Of a DNA stretch of 64,000 nt, positions 41,074 through 49,565 are shown in pieces. Source of the DNA: Lachnospiraceae bacterium AD3010. GTDB taxonomy: Bacteria; Bacillota; Clostridia; Lachnospirales; Lachnospiraceae. The position numbers and the translations under genes were made by a program. Within the stretch, counting starts at the first letter, position 1. Each line of letters begins with the position of its first letter. The notes under the pieces were generated by a model. It did not search any database. It was not told the DNA's origin and worked only from the letters and a program-made list of their open reading frames with translations. The stretch is from positions 1 to 64,000 of the forward strand of contig JHWU01000010.1 in assembly GCA_000622025.1 (NCBI GenBank), in the 5' to 3' direction.

Positions 41074-41969
41074 GGAAAATCTTCAACTCCTCCCTCTCTG
41101 TTCATTCTGGCAGGGAGAGCCGCATCCATCACTGCATGCATCATCTCATGTGCTATTGTGGATTCGAGTTTTCCAAGCTTCTCACTGTTGTTCTTTACGT
41201 CATCCTCGTTAAAATCTGAACTGTCCACCTCAAGTTCCATGCTTGCAAGCGTCTGAGTTGATGTATAAAAAGAACCTTTAACCCTGGCAAGGGTACTACT
41301 CGGACCATCAATATAAGAAATACTCATTGCCATTTTAAGCTTGTCCGCAGCGTCCCCGCTGTATCCGTTTATTTTACCCGCGAGGGAAGGAAATTTACTC
41401 AGTATCTGCTTCACCGCATTCGGCACATACTCACCGGCGATCTTATCAGCCAGGGCATTTCCGGTATTCACGGAATCTGCAGTACCGGTTCCCTGGCTAC
41501 TGCTTTCATGGGTAATGGTGGTTATCCCGTTATCCCTGAATTCCAGAGTATAACTGTTTGCCGTGACCTCATTGGCAAGAGCCGGATGAAGCCCGGATGT
41601 CGGGAATATTTTTCTTTCGTTGAATTTTGTATTGGTGGAGATCTGGTCTATGGCCTCTTTAAGCTGCTGTATCTCATTATTGATATCAGCCCGGTCAGAG
41701 GCAGACATTGTTCCGTTTGCGGCCTTGATAGCCAGCTCATTTCCACGCTGGAGCATATCGTGTACCTCCACCAGGGCTCCATCCGCTATCTGTACTAAAG
41801 ATATCCCATCCTGGGCATTCTTGCTGGCCTGGGAAAGTCCCCTTATCTGCTTACGCATTTTTTCCGAAATGGAAAGCCCGGCTGCATCATCCGCAGCCCG
41901 GTTTATTTTATATCCTGATGAAAGTTTCTCGGAGGAAGCCGCACTTGCCTTAACAGTCAGACTGAACAT
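41049..41969 (-). pseudogene. Truncated flagellinolysin (flagellin with metalloprotease insert)
   Basis: The 306-codon frame begins inside the flagellin D0/D1 domain (SEKLSSGYKINRAADDAAGL, then SISEKMRKQIRGLSQASKNA…DIQQLKEAIDQIS-like). It continues into an inserted domain ending in the zincin motif HEMMH (His274-Glu275-His278), as in flagellinolysins, which make proteolytic flagellar filaments. The first 25 or so residues are lost by a frameshift upstream. Everything after about residue 300, including the third zinc ligand and the C-terminal D1/D0, is replaced by foreign DNA (CKIKPYI). No assembly into a filament is possible. Confidence 0.75.
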
Positions 41970-41983
41970 CCGGCTGGCATGCG

Positions 41984-42160
41984 ATGTCTATTTTTGAAGC
42001 AGTAAGATCGGTCATAACAAATTTTAAGGATTTCCATGGAAGAGCAAGAAGGAGTGAGTTCTGGTGGTATTATCTATTTGAGTGCATCATTAACTTCGGA
42101 CTGAGCTTTCTCGGGAATATAACAGGCATAAAGGACTTTAATGGAATGAATATTTTATGA
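41984..42160 (+). pseudogene. DUF805 membrane protein, N-terminal fragment
   Basis: MSIFEAVRSVITNFKDFHGR, then ARRSEFWWYYLFECIINFGL is the start of DUF805 proteins (YxDFxGRARRxEFWW). After 58 codons it stops; the other helices are missing. Confidence 0.65.
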
Positions 42161-42275
42161 TACCAAATATACCGGAAAAACGACCGGATAAGCAAAATCC
42201 CTGCCCTGAAATATAATAAATCCGTATTATCAGACATAACAACAAAACCGCTGAATTACAGAGAGGAGAAACACT

Positions 42276-42761
42276 ATGGATATTAAAATAAACACAGGAA
42301 GAAAACCCGGACGTTTGCCTAAGCCCATGATCTTACTTATCACTGTACTGTTTTTCGCAGTCGGGATATTACTTATAGTAAGGACGGTTCATAACAGCAC
42401 GCATCTCACTGCTGAAACAACCGCAGTTATCACAGATGTAAAAATAGAGGAATCTGTAAGGCATGACAGCAATAAAAATAAGGCACTTATAGAGGTAAAC
42501 AGCAAAGAAGAGAAAATTGACAGAGTCTATTACCCGGTGGCTGAGTATACGGTGGATGGACAGACCTATAGCAGTGAAGGTACTGTAGGATCCTCAAATC
42601 CGGATGAATACAAGGTAGGCGACAGCCTGAAGATAAAATATGATCCGGCCAATCCGTCAGAAGCAGATCTGACCGGTGGATCGGCAAAGGGTGGAATAAT
42701 CCCCGCAATAGCCTGCATCATCGCCGGACTTATCGGCGGATTCATTTTCTTAAAGTCCTGA
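42276..42761 (+). CDS. DUF3592 membrane protein
   Basis: The 161-residue protein has an N-terminal helix (PMILLITVLFFAVGILLIV), an extracytoplasmic beta-domain of DUF3592 type (TTAVITDVKI…YYPVAEYTVDGQTYSSEG…YKVGDSLKIKYDPANPSEA) and a C-terminal helix (GIIPAIACIIAGLIGGFIFL). The function of the family is unknown. GAGAGGAGAAAC gives the ribosome site. It probably shares a transcript with the lipoprotein downstream. Confidence 0.8.
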   Translation: MDIKINTGRKPGRLPKPMILLITVLFFAVGILLIVRTVHNSTHLTAETTAVITDVKIEESVRHDSNKNKALIEVNSKEEKIDRVYYPVAEYTVDGQTYSSEGTVGSSNPDEYKVGDSLKIKYDPANPSEADLTGGSAKGGIIPAIACIIAGLIGGFIFLKS

Positions 42762-42856
42762 TCCCTCCTGACCGGATTTAAGGTTCACACGCAGGGTCGA
42801 CGCCGCTTTCGACGGCGGATGATGTTGAAAATGGAAAGGAGCGGCATAGACAAACC

Positions 42857-44455
42857 ATGAAGAAGCATATGATCATTATTTCAACCATAGCAATATCTAT
42901 TGTATTATTCGGATGTGCCGGTAAGGATACCAAACCTGCAACAGAAGAAACAAAAGAAGCTGTGGCGGCCACAGAAGCGACAGAACCGGTGGGTCTTGCA
43001 AATCCCTGGAAATACGGCGTAACGGCAGAGGATGTTAAAAATCTTGTGAACAGGGAATTCCCGGTTTCTGACGGGGCATCTGAAGTCAGCTACGGAATAA
43101 TGGAATCAGAAAAACTGGCTGAAATGGATTTTGTCCTTAACGGGAAGCATTATACAGCCAGAATGGAACCCTCCAAAGAATTCAAGGATATTTCCGGTCT
43201 GTATTACGAATGGGATGCGGAAGGTGTTGATATAATTAACGGAGCCGAAGCCCAGATCCGTATTGCATTTGTTGACAATATAAGCAATATTCTCTGGAAT
43301 GACGGAGAGATGATGTATTCCGTATATACTCCGTATGGTGATAGGGACGGACATGATCTCATGGCTGTAGTTAAGGGAATGTATGATCCTGCAGAAGCCG
43401 CCGAAACGGAAAAAACAGGTACTGAAGGCTACGATATGTACGGATATGTGGTGGATAAGCTTCCCACCGATAAGTACTATAACCACTATAACGTCAAGGG
43501 CGACAATGATGAAATATTCATCTGTAACTACAACGGAAATGATGAGCTTAAAGAGGGTACATATGTCGGGATGTGGCAGATAGGGGACGGATGGACGCTT
43601 GAAGTAATAGATGATGACGGGAACAGCACCGCAGAAAAGGCAGTTATCACTGATGAAAACGGCATTACCGTCACCGATATGGAGCTGACAATCAATACCC
43701 CCGAAACCTGCTGTTTTGAATTCTCACTTAATAACCCGGGCGGCAGGGATCTGACCTTTGACATAACTAAATTAAGGCTTGAGAATTATGACGGAACAAA
43801 GCTTGATCCCTTTGGAAAAGAAAACGGTCCGCTGGATGCTTCTGCAAAGACCGAAAGACACTCCTACACCATGGATAAAGGAAATCTTAAAGGCGGAGAC
43901 GAGGTATCGGTATACTATGAGGACAGATACGTAAGCAGCATCTTTGTAAAGGGAGGCCCTGTTTCCTCCATGGATGATACGGAGGAGATTGAGAACTTCT
44001 TTGCCGGTGTTGATCTTGATGAATACACCAAGATGGTAATGGAGAAGGCAAAGGAAGAAGAAGAGAAAAATCCCGTGGTCCTTGAAAAGAAAGATTCATC
44101 AAAGGATGTGAATCCCCTTGAAGACGGTCTCTTCATTACATCAGATAACGTAGAATGCCGCAGCCTCAAACTCAGCTGTCCCGGGGATGTATTCAACTTC
44201 GGTATGGGACTGTATAATGATACCGGCTCGGATAAAACCTTCGACCAGACAAAGTTTGTGATCGAAAAGGAAGAGGGTGTATATGTAAATCCATTCGTAT
44301 TCGAAGAGGTCAGGGAGCCGGAAGTAGTTAAAGGCGATACAAAACGCCTGTGGATGGCATATAGTATCTATAATCCCAAGGATCTGAAGACCGGGGATGA
44401 AGTATCGGTATACTATGACGGCGTGTTCATAACAAAGCTCACCGTGGAGAAATAA
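42857..44455 (+). CDS. Large lipoprotein with repeated beta-domains
   Basis: The 532-residue precursor has a lipobox (VLFGCAGKD) and a Thr/Glu-rich tether. Two similar C-terminal beta domains follow; both end in (K/D)GGDEVSVYYE-D or KTGDEVSVYYDG…ITKLTV, at about residues 280-375 and 430-532. They resemble each other enough to be an internal duplication. No enzyme motif is visible, so a surface binding or cell-envelope role is likely. A GG-leader gene starts 40 bp downstream on the same strand. Confidence 0.65.
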   Translation: MKKHMIIISTIAISIVLFGCAGKDTKPATEETKEAVAATEATEPVGLANPWKYGVTAEDVKNLVNREFPVSDGASEVSYGIMESEKLAEMDFVLNGKHYTARMEPSKEFKDISGLYYEWDAEGVDIINGAEAQIRIAFVDNISNILWNDGEMMYSVYTPYGDRDGHDLMAVVKGMYDPAEAAETEKTGTEGYDMYGYVVDKLPTDKYYNHYNVKGDNDEIFICNYNGNDELKEGTYVGMWQIGDGWTLEVIDDDGNSTAEKAVITDENGITVTDMELTINTPETCCFEFSLNNPGGRDLTFDITKLRLENYDGTKLDPFGKENGPLDASAKTERHSYTMDKGNLKGGDEVSVYYEDRYVSSIFVKGGPVSSMDDTEEIENFFAGVDLDEYTKMVMEKAKEEEEKNPVVLEKKDSSKDVNPLEDGLFITSDNVECRSLKLSCPGDVFNFGMGLYNDTGSDKTFDQTKFVIEKEEGVYVNPFVFEEVREPEVVKGDTKRLWMAYSIYNPKDLKTGDEVSVYYDGVFITKLTVEK

Positions 44456-44495
44456 AGCAGCAACCCAGCACTTATTAAAAGAGGAGGTAGAAACA

Positions 44496-44780
44496 ATGGC
44501 AGATAACAGGAATATGGAACTCAATGATGAGGAAATGGCAAATGCTTCCGGAGGAACTGGCGGTTCAGGCAGCGGCTCACCCAAGTTCAAGACAGGGGAT
44601 CATGTACTTTATACTTTAACAAATCCCCAAACCGGACAGACAATGACAATCACCGGGTCGGTCACGGCGGTAAATTTCTCCAATGAGGCAAATCAGTGGA
44701 AGTATAGCATAAATCCGGATCCGAACGAATTTAATGTCACCGAATTACAGGCAGTTGAGGATCATCTCACATATGCGTAA
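44496..44780 (+). CDS. GG-leader protein with SH3-like domain
   Basis: The 94-residue product has the leader MADNRNMELNDEEMANASGG, a Gly/Ser spacer (TGGSGSGS), and the domain PKFKTGDHVLYTLTNPQTGQ…GSVTAVNFS…WKYSINP. GAGGAGGTAGAAAC is a strong ribosome site. The leader is a close relative of those at 45749 and 46083 on the opposite strand. Cleavage at GG would release a 75-residue folded protein. No dedicated exporter is in the window. Confidence 0.65.
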   Translation: MADNRNMELNDEEMANASGGTGGSGSGSPKFKTGDHVLYTLTNPQTGQTMTITGSVTAVNFSNEANQWKYSINPDPNEFNVTELQAVEDHLTYA

Positions 44781-44786
44781 ACCGGA

Positions 44787-44883
44787 TTATGAAACTTGCA
44801 TCAGGCAAGTTTCATAACCTATTGGATATGAGAAATCATCAGGATAAGAGGCGCGGTTTTTAATTAAAGACTGCGCCTCTTTT
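44787..44883 (+). terminator. Two hairpins after the GG-leader gene
   Basis: A perfect 13-bp stem (ttatgaaacttgc/gcaagtttcataa, 44787-44817) has no T run. A second stem (aagaggcgc…gcgcctctt, 44846-44882) is followed by TTTAATAAT and is the likely terminator. TATAAT at 44894-44899 starts the next unit. Confidence 0.7.
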
Positions 44884-44970
44884 AATAATCTGTTATAATG
44901 CCTATAAAAGCAGGAAAATAGTCTCCCTGCCCGCAGTATTACAGTGGATTTCTTAAAGGAGGAAAATGCA

Positions 44971-45645
44971 ATGGAATATCAGATCAAAGGCGGAAACTTT
45001 CCGGTAGTAGCCTGTTCACTTCGCGCAGGAGAAGCTATGACCTGTCAGGCAGGCGCGATGACCTGGATGGATCCCTCAATAAAGATGGAGACCCAGTCCG
45101 GCGGACTTGGAAAGCTCTTCGGCAGGGCAATGACCGGAGAGAGTATGTTTCAGAACAGATATGTGGCTGACTCTGACGGAGAGATCGCTTTCGGAGCGTC
45201 ATTCCCTGGCGAGATCAGAGCGGTCGAGCTTTCCTCCGGACAGGCGATAATTGCCCAGAAGGGCAGCTTTCTAGCAAGTACCGAGGGCATAAATATGGAA
45301 GTATTCTTCCAGAAGAAGCTGTCAGGCGGGCTTTTCGGCGGAGAAGGCTTTATAATGCAGAAGATCAGCGGAAACGGAACCGTATTCATTGAGATCGGCG
45401 GAGGTGCTGAGGAATATTTACTCCAGGCCGGGGAAAGAAAGATCATAGATACAGGATACCTTGTAATGATGGATTCCACCTGTTCCCTGGATGTACAGAC
45501 CCTTTCAGGAGTAACAAATGTGCTTTTCGGCGGAGAAGGATTATTTAATACCGTGATAACAGGTCCCGGAAGGATCGTGTTACAGACCATGCCCGATATG
45601 TCACTTGCGGCAAGGATAGCAAGCATTCTGCAGCTCAAAAAATAA
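44971..45645 (+). CDS. AIM24/TIGR00266 family protein
   Basis: The 224-residue protein is a double-psi-barrel-like AIM24 homologue: CSLRAGEAMTCQAGAMTWMD, GLGKLFGRAMTGESMFQNRY, GGLFGGEGFIMQKISGNGTVF and VTNVLFGGEGLFNTVITGPGRI are its blocks. It forms cytosolic oligomers of unknown function. ATG 44971 follows AAAGGAGGAAAATGC; ATG 44944 has no site. Confidence 0.85.
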   Translation: MEYQIKGGNFPVVACSLRAGEAMTCQAGAMTWMDPSIKMETQSGGLGKLFGRAMTGESMFQNRYVADSDGEIAFGASFPGEIRAVELSSGQAIIAQKGSFLASTEGINMEVFFQKKLSGGLFGGEGFIMQKISGNGTVFIEIGGGAEEYLLQAGERKIIDTGYLVMMDSTCSLDVQTLSGVTNVLFGGEGLFNTVITGPGRIVLQTMPDMSLAARIASILQLKK

Positions 45646-45748
45646 GCAGAAGAAATGCCACAGCAAATACCCTGTGACAAAAATAAAGAAAAATAATAAG
45701 GCGCAGCCCCGGGTTATCCAGAGTTGCGCCATGTTTGTTGTATTCTAT

Positions 45749-46021
45749 TTACTTTGTTGCCGGAAAAAGCCCATGCTCAGATCTGGAATGTACAAGTGTT
45801 GCTACAGGAGTGAAAATATGAACCTCATAATACCATGTATTAGAATCGGAAAGATATTTTTCTACTTCAGCTATTACGGCATCATACTGTTCGTAGCCTT
45901 TGACTATTACATGGTCACCTTCCTTAAATTTAGGTAGAGGAAGACCGATTTCAGTCCAGTTCCCGCCTGCTGCATTTTGCATTTCCTCATCATTAAGTTC
46001 AACATTCTTGTTATCTGCCAT
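45749..46021 (-). CDS. GG-leader protein with SH3-like domain (minus strand)
   Basis: The 90-residue product begins MADNKNVELNDEEMQNAAGG, followed by NWTEIGLPLPKFKEGDHVIV…AVIAEVEKY…WYYEVHIF. PKFKxGDHV matches the protein at 44496 and resembles 18369. AAGGAGGATAAGACG is the ribosome site, as in the gene upstream at 46083. A GC-rich hairpin near 45700-45731 (ggcgca…tgcgcc) may terminate it. Confidence 0.65.
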   Translation of the reverse strand: MADNKNVELNDEEMQNAAGGNWTEIGLPLPKFKEGDHVIVKGYEQYDAVIAEVEKYLSDSNTWYYEVHIFTPVATLVHSRSEHGLFPATK

Positions 46022-46082
46022 CGTCTTATCCTCCTTGTAAGTGGTCTACCTGGTTTAATGGTTAAATTCTTCTTAAATGTGC

Positions 46083-46361
46083 TTAAATTGAAGGCCCTTC
46101 CGGGAAATCCACGATATCCCATTTGCCCATTCCTACGAGTTGTACTTTAACCCTAGTACCGGGATCAAGCATTTTACCGATTGCATAATATGCGGCAACT
46201 ATCTCTTTTCCATCATCCAGGGTAACAGCCCAACAGTTCATATGGTAGTTTTCCCAGAATCCGGTCACCCTTCCGTATTCATAGCGGGGACGACAGCTGT
46301 TTTCGCCGCCTGTTGCGTCAGCCATCATCTCATCATTAAGTTCTACATTTTTATTCTCAGC
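46083..46361 (-). CDS. GG-leader protein with beta-rich domain (minus strand)
   Basis: The 92-residue product starts MAENKNVELNDEMMADATGG and continues ENSCRPRYEYGRVTGFWENY…LDDGKEIVAAYYAIGKML…VKVQLVGMGKWDIVDF. The leader is nearly the same as at 45749, and the region after it is a different but also beta-rich domain. AAGGAGGATAAGACA precedes the ATG. Part of its 5' untranslated region is copied at 41018-41073. Confidence 0.65.
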   Translation of the reverse strand, partial: AENKNVELNDEMMADATGGENSCRPRYEYGRVTGFWENYHMNCWAVTLDDGKEIVAAYYAIGKMLDPGTRVKVQLVGMGKWDIVDFPEGPSI

Positions 46362-46429
46362 CATTGTCTTATCCTCCTTCTTTGGAAGTGATTTGCTTGT
46401 TTGCATAAATATACGGCTTTATTTTACAG

Positions 46430-46667
46430 TAAGGCAGCTGATTTGTATATTCGGTCGTTTTTCATGTCCATCCGGTAAAACCGGAAAATATTGATCTTTA
46501 GGTTATAAAATAATGTAATAGGGCATAGCCTTGAAATATCCCAAGTCTTGTATAACTGTTGTGTTAATTGTCACTAACTGTTGATGATCTTCTTGCTGTT
46601 ACATAAAGCGAAATGAGTTTGTCTAATTTATAGTTCCATTGTCTAAATTAAAGTTTAAGAAAAACAT
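46430..46667. other. AT-rich region without recognised gene
   Basis: AT-rich DNA upstream of the minus-strand GG-leader genes; it probably contains their promoter, but no clear boxes stand out. Confidence 0.3.
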
Positions 46668-46735
46668 CACGGTATGGCCAATTTACTGGGCAATAGGCTG
46701 CAGCGCATCCACGCTAAACAGTGGCATGAGATTCA
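46668..46735 (+). pseudogene. CPBP gene fragment
   Basis: cacggtatggccaatttact… repeats 50885-50952 inside the membrane protein gene at 50355-51029 with some changes. It is isolated and followed by unidentified debris; 46797-46818 matches part of 30729-30750. Confidence 0.75.
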
Positions 46736-46839
46736 CTAGTCCGGTCTTTACGGATCGGGAAAACTATTCATTGATTCCTTAGTGAACGACATTATTGACT
46801 CTTCTTTCCATAGGTACCATATTTCAGGACGTTCGCTTC

Positions 46840-46887
46840 TTGACATGCCGGCGCTATGCGGATATAATTCGGCTAATGAATATTAGC
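46840..46887 (+). promoter_or_regulatory. Promoter with TetR-like operator, copy 1
   Basis: TTGACA (46840-46845), 17 bp, TATAAT (46863-46868), then the palindrome GCTAATGAATATTAGC (46872-46887). The palindrome resembles the operator in the TetR promoter at 39841. The ATG of the small membrane protein lies inside it, eight bases after the -10 box, which would give a leaderless message. Confidence 0.7.
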
Positions 46888-47132
46888 AAAACAAGACACG
46901 GAAGAATAAAAAAAGAGATCTTATTCACGCAATCCACAGGAATGTGTTTTGGATTAATTTATGGGGTGGCCATAGGAGTTAGGAACAGACTGTTAACGGG
47001 ATCAGGTTTACACCAATGCAGTATTCCCCGAATTCTACAGATTGAGAGACTTGACGGAGGTAGAAATAGTAGTCAGAAAACAGGGGAGAAAATAAGTCAG
47101 CGAGAACCGTCCCCGTTGACTTCCGAAATACA
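46876..47132 (+). pseudogene. Small glycine-rich membrane protein, chimeric copy
   Basis: MNISKTRHGRIKKEILFTQS, then TGMCFGLIYGVAIGV is the start of a small membrane protein family. The frame then leaves the family (RNRLLTGSGL…) and runs through an unknown fragment (…FPEFYRLRDLTEV… in another frame) and a REP-like repeat. The related copy at 51062 is broken by a stop. Confidence 0.55.
47094..47124. repeat. REP-like repeat 2
   Basis: aagtcagcgagaaccgtccccgttgactt, minus orientation relative to copy 1. Confidence 0.75.
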
Positions 47133-47183
47133 TTCCGGTTCTCGAACAGACCGCGAAAGAAAATGGTATACCATTCCATGCTA
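47133..47183 (+). pseudogene. Fragment of the YoaP-type GNAT gene
   Basis: 51 bases equal 60806-60856 except for two changes. The piece lies between a REP-like repeat and the start codon of the methyltransferase gene. Confidence 0.85.
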
Positions 47184-47819
47184 ATGGCTAATCCTTGGGA
47201 AAAGATAAAACTTGATGATTATGAAAAACACATGAGTCTGGATTCGGTAAAGCAGCTGCAGATATTAAATTCCATTATGAAGAGGCAGTTTGACGAATAT
47301 CCGGTCGATAACGCCATGGTATTGGGCGTTGCCGGAGGGAACGGACTTGAACATATCAGTAAGGCAAAATACCGTAAAGTATTCGGAATTGATATCAACA
47401 AAGAATATTTAGATACTGTTTTAGACAGATACAGCTACATAAGTGATGTATTGGAGTGTCTGAAGATAGATCTGATTAATGAATATGAAAGGCTTCCAAT
47501 TTCTCAGCTGGTGATAGCAAATCTGCTGATCGAGTATATAGGGTACGATTCATTTGAAAAAGTGATCGATCAGGTCAAAGCTAAATACGTATCCTGTGTG
47601 ATACAGATCAATACAAATGAAGAAAAATGGGTTTCCGATTCGCCGTATATTCATGCATTTGACGGATTAAATAAAGTTCACTGTCATATGGAAGAGGTCA
47701 CCCTTTCGGATACTATGGAAAAACTTGGTTATCAAAAGACATTGAAGGAGCTTGAACCATTACCGGACGGAAAAGCTCTGTTACGGCTGGATTATCGATA
47801 TGGGGAAGTCAACGGGTAA
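47184..47819 (+). CDS. Class I SAM-dependent methyltransferase
   Basis: The 211-residue protein has SAM motif I as MVLGVAGGNGLEHISKAKY, the acidic ribose contact FGIDINKEYLDTV and the motif LVIANLLIEYIG. It is a small-molecule-type methyltransferase; the substrate is unknown. I set the start at ATG 47184 because the codons from 47163 belong to the copied GNAT fragment, which leaves no normal ribosome site. The last residues (EVNG) and the stop lie in the REP-like repeat. Confidence 0.75.
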   Translation: MANPWEKIKLDDYEKHMSLDSVKQLQILNSIMKRQFDEYPVDNAMVLGVAGGNGLEHISKAKYRKVFGIDINKEYLDTVLDRYSYISDVLECLKIDLINEYERLPISQLVIANLLIEYIGYDSFEKVIDQVKAKYVSCVIQINTNEEKWVSDSPYIHAFDGLNKVHCHMEEVTLSDTMEKLGYQKTLKELEPLPDGKALLRLDYRYGEVNG

Positions 47820-47846
47820 GTCAACGAGAACCGTCCCCAGTGACTT
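47806..47846. repeat. REP-like repeat 3
   Basis: aagtcaacgggtaagtcaacgagaaccgtccccagtgactt. It contains the stop codon of the methyltransferase gene. Confidence 0.75.
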
Positions 47847-47861
47847 AGAGAGAGGGGAAAT

Positions 47862-48704
47862 ATGGAAACAAAGAGGATTAAAAGATATGTGATATTAAAT
47901 TATCTTGTGTTCTGGTTCATGGTTTTGGGGATATGCGGAACCGCCAGCATGGTCTTTCACTGCCCGCCGGTTGTGATGCGTATTCTATCAAATGTATGTG
48001 CATGGGCACCGACAATAGTTCTCCTTGTCGGATTTAGATATTTCTGCCCGGAAGAGACCGTTAAGGATTTCTATAAAAGAGTTTTGGGAGGAAGAATTTC
48101 AGCTTTGACTCTGGTAATTGCAGCTCTTATTACCAGTTCAGCAACACCTATAACGGTTTTTGTGTTATCTCGAATTCAGGGAAGGGAATTTGGCTCATAT
48201 TGGAGTCTTGGTGCATATCCATTCTGGGTCTCGTTTTTATTTTCCGTTACGACCGGGCCGACAGGAGAAGAATCCGGATGGCGTGGATATCTGAGACCGT
48301 ACTTAAACGGAAAATACAGTTTTTTTAAAGCATCGGTAATACAGGGAGTAATATGGGCATTCTGGCACACGGTACTTTGGTTCGTTGATTCAGATTTTAT
48401 GGGAATCCAGATGATCCCATATATCATATCTAATGTTGTTGTGATGACGGGGCTTTGTTTTATCATGAACTTTTTTATGGAGAAGAATGACAATCTGATC
48501 TACGGCATCGTCATACATTTTTGCTTCAATTTTCTATATTGTTTTTTGCAAGTGGACATATGGTTCTATGTAATCTTGTCAGCAGTATATGTGATGATAA
48601 TTGCCATGCTATGTCTGGCAAGAAAGATGATGGGTAGTAGCGTATTTGACAGGCGATTTATAGACAGGATGGAGACCTGTCTGGATAGAAAGCTGTTCAG
48701 TTGA
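47862..48704 (+). CDS. CPBP-family intramembrane metalloprotease
   Basis: The 280-residue protein has about eight membrane helices and all CPBP (CAAX protease and bacteriocin-processing) motifs: EESGWRGYLRPYL (EExxxR), FWHTVLWF (FxxxH type) and the third His in IVIHFCFNF. The family includes prenyl-protein proteases and bacteriocin immunity proteins, which could be meaningful with GG-leader genes in the region, but this is speculation. AGAGAGGGGAAAT is the ribosome site. Confidence 0.85.
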   Translation: METKRIKRYVILNYLVFWFMVLGICGTASMVFHCPPVVMRILSNVCAWAPTIVLLVGFRYFCPEETVKDFYKRVLGGRISALTLVIAALITSSATPITVFVLSRIQGREFGSYWSLGAYPFWVSFLFSVTTGPTGEESGWRGYLRPYLNGKYSFFKASVIQGVIWAFWHTVLWFVDSDFMGIQMIPYIISNVVVMTGLCFIMNFFMEKNDNLIYGIVIHFCFNFLYCFLQVDIWFYVILSAVYVMIIAMLCLARKMMGSSVFDRRFIDRMETCLDRKLFS

Positions 48705-48742
48705 GAATTATGATCCTACCCTGTCTTTCAGCATCATGTTCC

Positions 48743-49444
48743 TCAGACAATTCGTTGATCCGTTTGTGTGTTTGTATTGACCCCATTTTGACGGTAATTT
48801 ATCACCAATTCTCCCGGCTCCACATGGCAGGACAGAAACCACACCTCAACACCTGCCTTTTTCGCTTCATCCATAGCCTCTCCGAACTCCGGATGTGTGC
48901 CGATATTAGGTCGAACCTCTGTCACGCCATCCATCTGTATCACAAAGGCAAGGATCGCAAGATATCCCGCTTTCTTTGCTTTTATCAGCTCTCGGATATG
49001 CTTTACACCACGCTCTGTCGGCGCATCGGGGAAGTATCCGATCCCGTCAACCTCCAGCGTACAGCCTTTGACCTCCATTAGGAATTTCTCTTCACCGCGT
49101 TCCATATAGAAGTCTATGCGCGAGTCGCCATATGTATATTCCGGTTTCAACCGGTCGTAATCCTGAGTTTCCAACCACTCTTTCACTACCTTGTTCGGTG
49201 CCTGGCTGTCTATATTGAAGAGGATCCCGGTATCCTTCCGGACAGCTACCAGATCATACTTTGTCTTTCTGTCTGGCGTCCCCGGAGCGGTCAGCCATAC
49301 TTCACATCCCGGGATCAGCAGTTCTTTACACCTGCCGGTGTTCTTTACGTGAACCGTTTCCTTCTGCCCGTCTATATTCACCTCCGCAACAAAGCGGTTG
49401 GGACGATTTCTGAAAACTGCCCGGACAATATTCCCATATTTCAT
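48743..49444 (-). CDS. sfsA: SfsA family DNA/RNA-binding nuclease
   Basis: The 233-residue protein matches SfsA: FVAEVNIDGQKETVHVKNTG RC, the YDLVAVRK block, RIDFYMERGEEKFLMEVKGCTLE with a PD-(D/E)XK-like D…E-x-K site, and YFPDAPTERGVKHI. Roles proposed are maltose regulation in E. coli and nuclease activity. The last dozen residues (NTNTQTDQRIV) are atypical. The gene is convergent with the CPBP gene. Confidence 0.9.
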   Translation of the reverse strand: MKYGNIVRAVFRNRPNRFVAEVNIDGQKETVHVKNTGRCKELLIPGCEVWLTAPGTPDRKTKYDLVAVRKDTGILFNIDSQAPNKVVKEWLETQDYDRLKPEYTYGDSRIDFYMERGEEKFLMEVKGCTLEVDGIGYFPDAPTERGVKHIRELIKAKKAGYLAILAFVIQMDGVTEVRPNIGTHPEFGEAMDEAKKAGVEVWFLSCHVEPGELVINYRQNGVNTNTQTDQRIV

Positions 49445-49565
49445 ATATTTACATCACTTCTCTTTCGTAGATATCCCAGTCATTCTGGGAACCTCGAATC
49501 TGCTCATAAACAGATCGCACTGGTACAGGAACTCATAGAAAATATGCCGTCCACGTTGACTCTGA

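Noticed and set aside
46795-47184. 129-codon ORF as a single gene
   Set aside because: It joins a membrane-protein start, unrelated debris, a REP-like repeat and a GNAT fragment, and is therefore a chimera.
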